Assembly (NCBI GenBank): GCA_027492795.1
Contig: JAPUEB010000036.1
Span: forward strand, 1 to 55,956
Length of the DNA: 55,956 nt
Direction: 5' to 3'
From: Chryseobacterium sp.
GTDB lineage: Bacteria; Bacteroidota; Bacteroidia; Flavobacteriales; Weeksellaceae
Part shown: one piece after another, positions 46,163-53,702 of the stretch
Position numbering within the stretch: position 1 is the stretch's first letter
Layout of the letters: the number at the start of each line of letters is the position of its first letter
Notes under the pieces: generated by a model
Seen by the model: the letters and a program-made list of their open reading frames with translations, nothing else
Database searches by the model: none
What the model was told of the DNA's origin: nothing
Position numbers and translations under genes: made by a program

Positions 46163-46396
46163 AAAGAAAAGCCGCAGTTTGGTTATTAGTTCTGAGTTCC
46201 GAGTTTCGGGTTACAAGTTTTAGTTTTCAGACTTGTTTCTTTTGCCTTGTCTCTTGTCTCTTTTTGCGCGGTTATTAGTTTTGCGGCTTTTCTTTTCGGT
46301 TATTAGTTTGAGTTATTAGTTTTCTTTTTTATTGGTCTTTGTAAATTCACCATTCACCATTCACTATCATTCACCATTCACCATTCACATTTCACA
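46163..46396. repeat. Repeat block in the TonB receptor leader
   Basis: AAGAAAAGCCGCA (about 46166-46178) pairs with TGCGGCTTTTCTT (about 46282-46294). Between and beyond are four copies of GTTATTAGTTT-like words. 46345-46396 is a seven-unit ATTCACC-type heptamer array. All lies between the predicted promoter and the receptor ATG, so it would be transcribed. Confidence 0.65.
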
Positions 46397-46423
46397 AATA
46401 CTTTCTTTCATTAATTTACATTG

Positions 46424-46455
46424 CAAAGATATATAAATATTTTAGTATTATGCAA
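46424..46455 (-). promoter_or_regulatory. Probable promoter of the TonB receptor gene
   Basis: On the minus strand, TTG (46455-46453), 21 bases, TATCTTTG (46431-46424) matches the Bacteroidota consensus. It predicts a leader of roughly 270 bases. Confidence 0.55.
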
Positions 46456-46667
46456 TACAAAGTAGTAAAATAAATTTATTTTTAAAATTAAGTCATTGAT
46501 TATCAGTGACAAAAATTAAAGTTAAATTTTCTACTACAATTAATTAGACAACAAAAAGGTGGAATTTGTTACAATCAATTTCAAAAAAAATGAGATTGTA
46601 GTTGTAAAACATCATCTCATCTGAAATTATTGAGCTTCTCTCAGCTTAGAAATATTAAAGCATGAAA

Positions 46668-46807
46668 AAACCTTATTCCATTAGTAAAATTCTGGCTATA
46701 GATACATAGAAATCCTTATTCCCTTATGATGAAATCCGATTTCTTTAATTATGGAATAAGGTTGAACTTTCTTGTTTAATTGGGAGGTTACTAATGGAAT
46801 AAGGTTT
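46668..46807. repeat. 140-base element with perfect 20-base terminal inverted repeats
   Basis: 46668-46687 (AAACCTTATTCCATTAGTAA) is the exact reverse complement of 46788-46807. An internal pair (CCTTATTCC near 46713 and GGAATAAGG near 46753) repeats the same core. No target-site duplication or coding frame is apparent. The remainder of 46456-47174 is A/T-rich without a gene. Confidence 0.8.
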
Positions 46808-46938
46808 ATTATTTGCCACCAACTTCTTTGAATTTTAGTTGAATTATCTTTAAGTTATCAGTTAAAGTAGTTTACCGAATTTAAGTTCTAAAAAAAATTG
46901 TTTGTCCGCCTTGTTTAATAAGTAAATTTTTGAAGTAG

Positions 46939-47042
46939 TTTTGTCATTGGCTACGCCGAATCTTCGATTTCCGACGAAGGAGGAATCTCTTTGATTGTCA
47001 AAAGATTCTTCATTCCGCTTCGCTATATTCAGAATGACAAAA
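46939..47042. repeat. GTCATT-type element with TTTTGTCATT/AATGACAAAA ends
   Basis: The 10-base ends are exact inverted repeats. The right half (47000-47038) is the inverted near-copy of 26552-26590. The inside also has the palindrome-like TCTTCGATTTCCGACGAAGG. Confidence 0.75.
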
Positions 47043-47174
47043 TACTCATTATTTCAAAAAGGGGACATTCAAAAAAAAAAAGGTTTATGGATTGGTTCAA
47101 AATTGTATTTAATGAGAATATTTCCTCCATATTTTCACTGAAATCTGTAATTTTACTGAAAACTATCAACCTTT

Positions 47175-49994
47175 ATGAAATTTCAGAAAACAATTTTTAT
47201 CGGCTTCCTCCTTGTTTTCTGTAAATTTTTTTCGCAGGAATATTACCTTACCAATAGTTTTGATACCAGCAATTCGCAGATTTCTGGGAATTTTGTTTTC
47301 GATGTTGAGAAGGATACCAACGGATTTATTTGGCTCGCTACACAAAACGGAATTAGCCGTTTCGATGGTAAAGTTTTTTTTAATTATACCACTCAAAACG
47401 GACTTCCTTCCAACGATGTGGTGCAAATTGTGAAAGACCAATATGGAACGATTTGGGCGAACTGCTTTCGGCAACCTCCGAGTTATTTTGATGAAAAAAA
47501 GAACGTTTTCATTACTTTAAAAGGAAAGGATTTGGAGAAAAGTTCCACTTCTTTTACGGTTTTTACTAAAGATATTAATGGTAAAAACATCTTTTTTTCT
47601 GGAGGAAGATTTTTTAGCGTCGATAAAGCTAAAAATATTTCTGTTAAAGATGAAATTGAAATCATTCCAAAAAAACTTTTTTACAGTTCTGAAAATTTTG
47701 GACATAATATTCCCAAAATGGAAACGTATATTGAAATTCTGCAAAACAAATATTTGTCATTCAATTACGATTCTAGTGATAAGAAAAACCTTTTTTATAA
47801 AAATAAATTCATATTTATCGGAAGTTCAACTATTGAGAAATTTTCAGATTTCAAAACAGCTCCATTTACTTATAAAAAACAGAAAATTATTTTTAACAAA
47901 CCAATAAAATGGAGCAAAATTTCAGGTGATGAAATTCGGGTTGTTACAGCAGATAATCGCTTTCAAATGTATGATTTGGAAACTTTTCGGTTGAAAAAAG
48001 ACATCAAAATTGGAGAAAAAGTAACCAATGGATTTTTTGATGAAGAAAACGGCTTTTTTGGCGGAACGATGAACGACGGACTGCAATTTTTTTCCAAAAG
48101 CAAAATCGAAAAATTGAAAATTCCTGAAAATTTGGTGAAGGAAACCTTTATCAGCATCAAAAATAATGAAAAAGGAGAAGTTTTCGCGGGAAATTTGAGT
48201 GGAGAAATCTTAAAATTCGAGGGTAAAAATTTCACCAAAATAAAAATGGACGAATCTTCGTGGATACGGAAAATCCTGTTTTTTGGTGAAAAATCTTTGG
48301 TGATTACCGATAATTCTTACAGCATCAATTTTCAACCGTGGCAAAAAATGGTGTATAAAGACCAAAAAATAGGTTTGAAAAAAGCAAAAAAAATAAATGA
48401 CAGTTTGGCGCTGATTTCCACGATATCAGGTGTTTTCAAGCTGAATGTCCCGAAAAATAAATACCAAATTCTGAATTTTCCCAGAGAACGCGTTGGAGAT
48501 ATTTCCCAAATTAACGACCATGAGTTTTATGTGGTTTCTGCAACTGGACTGTATCACTATAACCTGAAAACCAACGCCTATCAAAGGATTTTAGAAAAAT
48601 ACAATTTTGAAGAAAGCGCTTTCGACGGAAAACTGCTTTTTGTTTCTACTTTTAAAAATGAAATTTATGTCTTTAAAAATGAAAAACTCATCAGAATAAT
48701 TTCCGATGGAAAAACGTATCCTACCAACGCAGGAAGACTAAAAATCATCGGAAACCGTCTTTGGATTGCGAGTACAACGGGAATTTACATTTTATCTTAC
48801 ACCGAAAAAGATAATAAATTCGACTATCAAATCATAAATATCAGTAAAAACGATGGACTTACTTCTGACCTAGTTTTGGAGTTTTCAGAGTTTGGGAACA
48901 AAGTTTACGCGGCGACAGAAAAAGGAATATCGGTGGTTCCTGCCAATATTTTTTCTGCAAAAAAAAGCATTCCGACGCAGGTTGTTTCCGTTAAGATTAA
49001 TGGAAAACAGCGGGAAATTCAGGAATTTTACCATTTGGAAAAGGATGAAAATAATGTGAGTATCGTTTTTTCGGGTTCAGAACTTTCGGGGCATTTTCAA
49101 AATTTTCTTTTCAGAATAAATGATGGAAAATGGAGCAGTTTTTCGGGAAATACCCTCAATTTAAATCTTGATGGAGGCGAAAACGTGGTGGAAGTTACCG
49201 CTGCGGATAACAACGGAAACAGCGGAAAAATTTTTAAGATTTTGAAATTTCAGGTGGCAATTCCTTTCTACGAAAGGCTTTGGTTTTGGGGGATTTTAGG
49301 AGGTATGTTCTTTGGCAGCATTATTTTCACCTACAGCCGATGGAAATTCCTGAAACAACAGGAAGAATTTCGGGCGAAACTCGCATTGGAAAATCAACGC
49401 AGCAAGATAACGGCAGATTTGCACGATGATATTGGCGCTACTTTGAGCAGTCTGCAAATCAATTCCGCCATCGCTAATAAAATGATTGAAAAAGAAAAAA
49501 TTTCCGATGCGCAGAAAATCCTCAAAAAAATCGAAAATCAATCTAGAAAACTTTCCGAAAATATCGGCGATATCGTTTGGAGTTTGAAGCCCAATAAAGA
49601 TGCGTTGATGACTTTGAGCACAAGAATTCGTAATTCCGCAAGTGAAATTTTGGGAAGTTCGGATATTAATTATCAAATAAAAATTGATAAAGAAATTAAT
49701 GAGGAATTTCAGGATTTCAGCGAAAGGAAAAACTTGGTTTTAATTGTAAAAGAAGCGCTGAACAATGTTATAAAATACAGCAAAGCAACCGAAGTCCTAT
49801 TGATTTTCAAAAAATTTGAACATGAATATATTTTGGAAATAAAAGACAACGGTATTGGTTTCGAGCCCGATTTTGCAAAAGGAAACGGGCTTCAAAATAT
49901 GAAAAAACGGACGGAAGAAATCGGTGGAACATTTGAGATTTTTTCAAAAGACGGAACCAAGGTGAAAATCTGTATCCCTAATATTAGGGATTGA
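47175..49994 (+). CDS. Sensor histidine kinase with two-component beta-propeller sensor
   Basis: 939 residues. A signal peptide (cleavage near FFSQ) precedes a large periplasmic region with propeller repeats (NGFIWLATQNGISRFDGKVF, DQYGTIWANC, GGTMNDGLQFF). Next are a Y_Y_Y-like beta domain (about 630-700) and one membrane helix (about 706-724). The HisKA_3 dimerisation domain has phospho-acceptor His750 in ADLHDDIGATLSSL. The ATPase domain has EALNNVIKYSKA and DNGIGFEPDFAKGNGLQNM. This is the HPK7/NarX-like class seen with Bacteroidota propeller sensors. Partner is the regulator 65 bases downstream. Confidence 0.93.
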   Translation: MKFQKTIFIGFLLVFCKFFSQEYYLTNSFDTSNSQISGNFVFDVEKDTNGFIWLATQNGISRFDGKVFFNYTTQNGLPSNDVVQIVKDQYGTIWANCFRQPPSYFDEKKNVFITLKGKDLEKSSTSFTVFTKDINGKNIFFSGGRFFSVDKAKNISVKDEIEIIPKKLFYSSENFGHNIPKMETYIEILQNKYLSFNYDSSDKKNLFYKNKFIFIGSSTIEKFSDFKTAPFTYKKQKIIFNKPIKWSKISGDEIRVVTADNRFQMYDLETFRLKKDIKIGEKVTNGFFDEENGFFGGTMNDGLQFFSKSKIEKLKIPENLVKETFISIKNNEKGEVFAGNLSGEILKFEGKNFTKIKMDESSWIRKILFFGEKSLVITDNSYSINFQPWQKMVYKDQKIGLKKAKKINDSLALISTISGVFKLNVPKNKYQILNFPRERVGDISQINDHEFYVVSATGLYHYNLKTNAYQRILEKYNFEESAFDGKLLFVSTFKNEIYVFKNEKLIRIISDGKTYPTNAGRLKIIGNRLWIASTTGIYILSYTEKDNKFDYQIINISKNDGLTSDLVLEFSEFGNKVYAATEKGISVVPANIFSAKKSIPTQVVSVKINGKQREIQEFYHLEKDENNVSIVFSGSELSGHFQNFLFRINDGKWSSFSGNTLNLNLDGGENVVEVTAADNNGNSGKIFKILKFQVAIPFYERLWFWGILGGMFFGSIIFTYSRWKFLKQQEEFRAKLALENQRSKITADLHDDIGATLSSLQINSAIANKMIEKEKISDAQKILKKIENQSRKLSENIGDIVWSLKPNKDALMTLSTRIRNSASEILGSSDINYQIKIDKEINEEFQDFSERKNLVLIVKEALNNVIKYSKATEVLLIFKKFEHEYILEIKDNGIGFEPDFAKGNGLQNMKKRTEEIGGTFEIFSKDGTKVKICIPNIRD

Positions 49995-50021
49995 ATTCCT
50001 TTTTAAAATGATTTACTTTTG
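49991..50021 (+). promoter_or_regulatory. Internal promoter for the response regulator
   Basis: TTG (49991-49993), 20 bases, TACTTTTG (50014-50021). It overlaps the kinase stop codon and predicts a leader of about 30 bases, so the regulator may be made independently of its kinase. Confidence 0.65.
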
Positions 50022-50059
50022 TTAAGAATTTTTGAAGAGGTAAAAACTACAACCAAAAA

Positions 50060-50683
50060 ATGATAAGAATTTTTGCTTACGACGACAGCACGGAACGTCT
50101 CCAAAGCCTGAAATCCCTCATAGAATTGAGTGACGAGATGGAATATTTGGGCGACGCAACGTGCTGCGAAATGGTGGAAGTAGAGATGGAGCAATACCAA
50201 CCAGACGTGGTTTTAATGGACATCAATATGCCCGTTGTGGACGGAATAGAAGGTTTGAAAATCATAAAATCGAGGTTTCCACACATCAAAGTTTTGATAC
50301 AAACCGCTTTCGACGACAGCGAAAAAATTTTTAAAAGTATTTCTTGTGGAGCAAGTGGCTACATCTTAAAAAGCGATAATCCAAGACGAATTTTACAGGC
50401 AATAGAGGAGGTTTACGAAGGCGGCGCAAGTATGAACCCTGCAATCGCACAAAAAATTTTGGAATATTTTCAGCCAAAATCGGATGAAAAAAATCTCACC
50501 CTAAAAGAACAGGATGTATTAAAATTTCTTTCCGAAGGAATGAGTTACAAGATGATCGCCGATAAACTAGGCGTTTCCTATTCTACCATCAATACACATA
50601 TTAAGCACATTTACGAAAAACTTCACGTTTCTTCCCTCGGTGAAGCGGTTGCTTGGTATTTCAAAAATATCCGCGAACATTGA
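50060..50683 (+). CDS. NarL/FixJ-family response regulator
   Basis: 207 residues. Receiver domain with phospho-acceptor Asp54 in VVLMDINMP, the acidic pair DD at 8-9, Thr in IQTAFDD, and Lys in GYILKS. The C-terminal LuxR-type helix-turn-helix starts near residue 145 (LTLKEQDVLKFLSEGMSYKMIADKLGVSYSTINTHIKHIYEKL). Cognate of the propeller kinase. An eight-unit heptamer array follows its stop codon. Confidence 0.95.
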   Translation: MIRIFAYDDSTERLQSLKSLIELSDEMEYLGDATCCEMVEVEMEQYQPDVVLMDINMPVVDGIEGLKIIKSRFPHIKVLIQTAFDDSEKIFKSISCGASGYILKSDNPRRILQAIEEVYEGGASMNPAIAQKILEYFQPKSDEKNLTLKEQDVLKFLSEGMSYKMIADKLGVSYSTINTHIKHIYEKLHVSSLGEAVAWYFKNIREH

Positions 50684-50685
50684 TC

Positions 50686-50741
50686 ATTCACTATTGACCA
50701 TTTACCATTCACTATTGACCATTTACCATTCACATTTTACA
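50686..50741. repeat. Eight-unit ATTNACY heptamer array after the regulator stop codon
   Basis: Phased units ATTCACT, ATTGACC and ATTTACC occur twice in that order, then ATTCACA and TTTTACA. It begins 3 bases after the stop codon and runs into a terminator. Confidence 0.85.
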
Positions 50742-50765
50742 TCCCTACAATTAGGGATTTTTTTG
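50741..50765 (+). terminator. Intrinsic terminator after the response regulator
   Basis: ATCCCT and AGGGAT pair around ACAATT and are followed by a T-tract. Confidence 0.75.
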
Positions 50766-50812
50766 TGTTTGAAATTGGTGGAATTTTGGGGAAGAATTTT
50801 AATAAAACAATT

Positions 50813-51136
50813 ATGAAAACCATCTTACTCTTTTTCTTGCTAATTCTATTTTTTAGCTGTAATAATAATGATTCCTGCAATTATGAAAAAATTGCAATAT
50901 CACAAAAATGTGCTTCTCACTCAGATTGTCCTCCTGGTCAAATTTGCAATGCAGGAAATTGTGTACCCGCTCCCAATACAGATGTAAACGGAAACTGTTT
51001 ACCCGGTTATTCCGACTGTAATGGGCAAAAAGCGGACGGTTGCGAAGTAAGTCTTGTAAACGATAGTAATCATTGTGGAGCTTGCGGAATTGTTTGCCCA
51101 TCTGGAAAAACCTGCGTAAATGGTGTTTGTCAATAA
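50813..51136 (+). CDS. Cysteine-rich lipoprotein with myxobacteria-like repeats
   Basis: 107 residues from ATG 50813 (MKTILLFFLLILFFSC); an in-frame upstream ATG precedes the signal and is rejected. Lipobox Cys at 16. The mature part has paired Cys motifs: CASHSDCPPGQICNAGNC, GYSDCNGQKADGCEVSL, NHCGACGIVCPSGKTCVNGVC. The DCNGxxADGCE...HCGACGxxC pattern is one I associate with secreted myxobacterial proteins, so acquisition by transfer is possible. Function unknown. First of four exported proteins in a row. Confidence 0.75.
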   Translation: MKTILLFFLLILFFSCNNNDSCNYEKIAISQKCASHSDCPPGQICNAGNCVPAPNTDVNGNCLPGYSDCNGQKADGCEVSLVNDSNHCGACGIVCPSGKTCVNGVCQ

Positions 51137-51167
51137 AAAAAAATAAACCTTAAAAAACAATTGTATT

Positions 51168-52964
51168 ATGAAAACGATGAAAAAACTTGTTTTGATGCTT
51201 TTCTGCATCACTTTTTGGATGATTTCTGCACAAAGCAGTCCGCCAAATCCAACTTCATCCAATCCAAATTATTCGGGACTTCGGCTTTCTGTAAGAGCTG
51301 GTTACGATATCCCGGCTTTTGGAAACAATACGCCTTACATTGATTACAAAGGCGGTTTGGAAGCAGGAGCTTCTATAGATTATTACTGGAATTGGTTGGG
51401 AATTGGTGGCGATTTCGATTATATAAATAACAAGCCGAAAAGCACTTATCCTACAACCAACTTGGTTTTGGGAATTACACCTGTCAATAATTTTAATTTA
51501 ACAGAACAAAAAATTACCCGAATGTTCTACGGAATCGGGCCAAGTTTCAAATATCAAAGAAACGACCGTTCTTTCTGGGAATTAAAATTGCGCGGTGGAC
51601 TTTCTTCCATCAAAGGTGGTTATACTTCACTTTATGGCGATATTTCAGGCGTTCCTACATTGCTGAATTTTCATGCAGGCTACAATTTAAAAAATGCTTT
51701 GGCGGCAAAAGCTTCTTTGCAATACAGCCGTTACATTACACCAAATTTCGGTTTTAATATTGGGGCTTATTATCTGCAACATTTTAAAGGAACTGAATTG
51801 GTGGATCCGGCTTTAGGAATTTCGTCGGCTTACATGAGTTTCACGGATGACCAAGGAACAAACAGCATCAATCCACAAAGTGGAATGTCAGTAAGAAAAG
51901 AAGCCTGCGATTGCGAAATACATTCTGTGGGAGTTTACGGCGGATTATTCTTCGCTTTTGGCGGGAAACAAAAACAGAAAGAAGAAGTTTGTCCGGTTTG
52001 TGGAAAAGCGCATTATCCGTTCTGTTGCTCAAGTTGCGGGTGCGATGTTACCATTACGGCAAGAGATAAATTCACCAAACAGTTATTGGATAATACGGAT
52101 GTGGTTCTTACCGATGAAAGCGGAAATGTAACCCAATCTGGAACTACAAATTCTTACGGAGTGGTAGTCTTCAAAAACGTTCAACCTGCAAATTATACGG
52201 TAAAAGGAAAACTTTACGGAACCGATTTGTCTGAAAACACCATTGCAAAAGCCGAATTTGATAAATGTAAAACCGAAGGCAAACCAATACAGAAAGAGAT
52301 ACTTTACACCAATGAAAACTTCATCATCAAAGGAAAAGTGGTGGTTTGTAACACAAATACTGCTGTAAACGGAGTTTCTGTAGTGTTGAAAAACAACAAT
52401 TTAGGCGTTCAAAAATCTACGAATACAGATGGTAAAGGAGAATTTATTTTCCAAGCGCTTCAGGATGCCAATTATACCATTTACGGTAAAAAAGAAAACT
52501 ATCTGTCGCAAACAGAAACGGTTTCCACCAGAGATTACGACCGAAATAAAACACTTTTCATAAAACTGGAAATCTGTCTGGATCCTGCAGATTGTGGAAA
52601 AGCCATCGTTTTGAAAAACATTCTTTACGATTTGGATAAATTCTTCATCCGCGAAGATGCAAAACCAGAACTTAATAGACTTGTTCAATTTATGAGCGAT
52701 AATCCTTCTGTAAAAGTGGAGCTTTCATCTCACACAGATTCCAGAGCTTCTACTGGCTACAATAATACACTTTCGCAAAACAGAGCAAGTGCAGCGGTAG
52801 ATTACATCGTTTCTCAAGGAATTTCCAGAGACAGATTGGTAGGAAAAGGCTACGGCGAGACCAGATTGCTAAACAGATGTGCAGATGGAGTTCCTTGTTC
52901 CGAAGCTGAACATCAAATCAACCGAAGAACCGAGGTAAAAGTAATTTGTCCAGATAATAAATAA
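51168..52964 (+). CDS. OmpA-family outer membrane protein with Cys knuckle and Cna-B-like domains
   Basis: 598 residues. Signal peptide, an eight-strand-type beta-barrel (about 30-250), and a cysteine cluster (CPVCGKAHYPFCCSSCGC, about 275-292). Next are two carboxypeptidase-regulatory/Cna-B-like beta domains (about 293-390 and 391-465). The C-terminal OmpA peptidoglycan-binding domain (about 478-595) has the peptidoglycan-binding Asp in SSHTDSRAS and Arg in LSQNRASAAVDYI. It anchors the outer membrane to the cell wall; the periplasmic Cys cluster is unusual. Confidence 0.85.
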   Translation: MKTMKKLVLMLFCITFWMISAQSSPPNPTSSNPNYSGLRLSVRAGYDIPAFGNNTPYIDYKGGLEAGASIDYYWNWLGIGGDFDYINNKPKSTYPTTNLVLGITPVNNFNLTEQKITRMFYGIGPSFKYQRNDRSFWELKLRGGLSSIKGGYTSLYGDISGVPTLLNFHAGYNLKNALAAKASLQYSRYITPNFGFNIGAYYLQHFKGTELVDPALGISSAYMSFTDDQGTNSINPQSGMSVRKEACDCEIHSVGVYGGLFFAFGGKQKQKEEVCPVCGKAHYPFCCSSCGCDVTITARDKFTKQLLDNTDVVLTDESGNVTQSGTTNSYGVVVFKNVQPANYTVKGKLYGTDLSENTIAKAEFDKCKTEGKPIQKEILYTNENFIIKGKVVVCNTNTAVNGVSVVLKNNNLGVQKSTNTDGKGEFIFQALQDANYTIYGKKENYLSQTETVSTRDYDRNKTLFIKLEICLDPADCGKAIVLKNILYDLDKFFIREDAKPELNRLVQFMSDNPSVKVELSSHTDSRASTGYNNTLSQNRASAAVDYIVSQGISRDRLVGKGYGETRLLNRCADGVPCSEAEHQINRRTEVKVICPDNK

Positions 52965-52973
52965 AACAATAAC

Positions 52974-53014
52974 CAAAAGTGCATTCGGAATCCAATTTCC
53001 GGATGTGCTTTTTA
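52974..53014 (+). terminator. Intrinsic terminator after the OmpA-like gene
   Basis: AGTGCATTCGGAA pairs with TTCCGGATGTGCT (two G-U pairs) and is followed by TTTTT. Confidence 0.8.
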
Positions 53015-53028
53015 AAAATTTTAAAAAA

Positions 53029-53673
53029 ATGAAAACGAATATAATTTTAAAAAAAGTATCCGCACTGATTTTTTTATCGGGAATAATGTTTTTCGTAAAT
53101 TCTTGTAGAAAGGACGAATGCGCTTATGTTAATAATTGTACAACTGTTGTAACAGAAAATATATCAACAGGTCTTGATGCGAAAGGTAGCGCAGGAGTGC
53201 CAGGAACATCTTCAACTTCTTGGGTGATGAGTGCTGCACCGGCTCCATTGGTAAGTGGAAGCGTTCCTTTAACACTGAACCCTAATCCAGCTTGGGAGCC
53301 ATCTCCAGTTGCAATTACTAATGCAGGATGGATAAATGGAGTAGGAACAATGTTTGGCGGTGGAAGCCCTGTTGGTAATTATACATTTGAAAGACCAATA
53401 AATATTTCTGCAGGTACAGTGAGTTTTAGTTATAATTTTAAAATTGCTTACGATGATACTTTAGTTTCTTTGAAGCTTGTGCGACCAGATGCGACTTTCA
53501 TAAATCTTACAGCAACACCTGCCACTTCTTATCACCTTTCTGCGCCGGTTATTGGAACCATCGCAAATCCAATGTCCGGAACTTGGAAAGTTGTTGCTGT
53601 GATAAATTTGGTTGATTCCGTTGGAGGATTTATTACGTCAGGAAACGTGGAGAAGAGAATTCCATGTAAATAA
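53029..53673 (+). CDS. Lipoprotein with P-domain-like beta sandwich
   Basis: 214 residues from ATG 53029 (MKTNIILKKVSALIFL), a lipoprotein signal ending FVNSC. The mature half is Gly/Pro/Ser-rich. The C-terminal domain (about 125-205) has FNFKIAYDD-like strands, LKLVRPDATFINLTA and MSGTWKVVAVINLVDSVGG. The pattern resembles proprotein-convertase P-domains seen at the ends of secreted Bacteroidota proteins. No protease domain is present. Function unknown. Confidence 0.6.
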   Translation: MKTNIILKKVSALIFLSGIMFFVNSCRKDECAYVNNCTTVVTENISTGLDAKGSAGVPGTSSTSWVMSAAPAPLVSGSVPLTLNPNPAWEPSPVAITNAGWINGVGTMFGGGSPVGNYTFERPINISAGTVSFSYNFKIAYDDTLVSLKLVRPDATFINLTATPATSYHLSAPVIGTIANPMSGTWKVVAVINLVDSVGGFITSGNVEKRIPCK

Positions 53674-53702
53674 AATTTAGAAAAAACTTAAAATTTACAA
53701 AA

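Noticed and set aside
46668-46807. Insertion sequence
   Set aside because: Despite good inverted ends there is no transposase frame and no flanking duplication, so it is listed only as a repeat element.
46991-47224. Open frame of 77 codons overlapping the histidine kinase start
   Set aside because: It runs out of a GTCATT repeat into the kinase signal region in another frame; no support as a gene.
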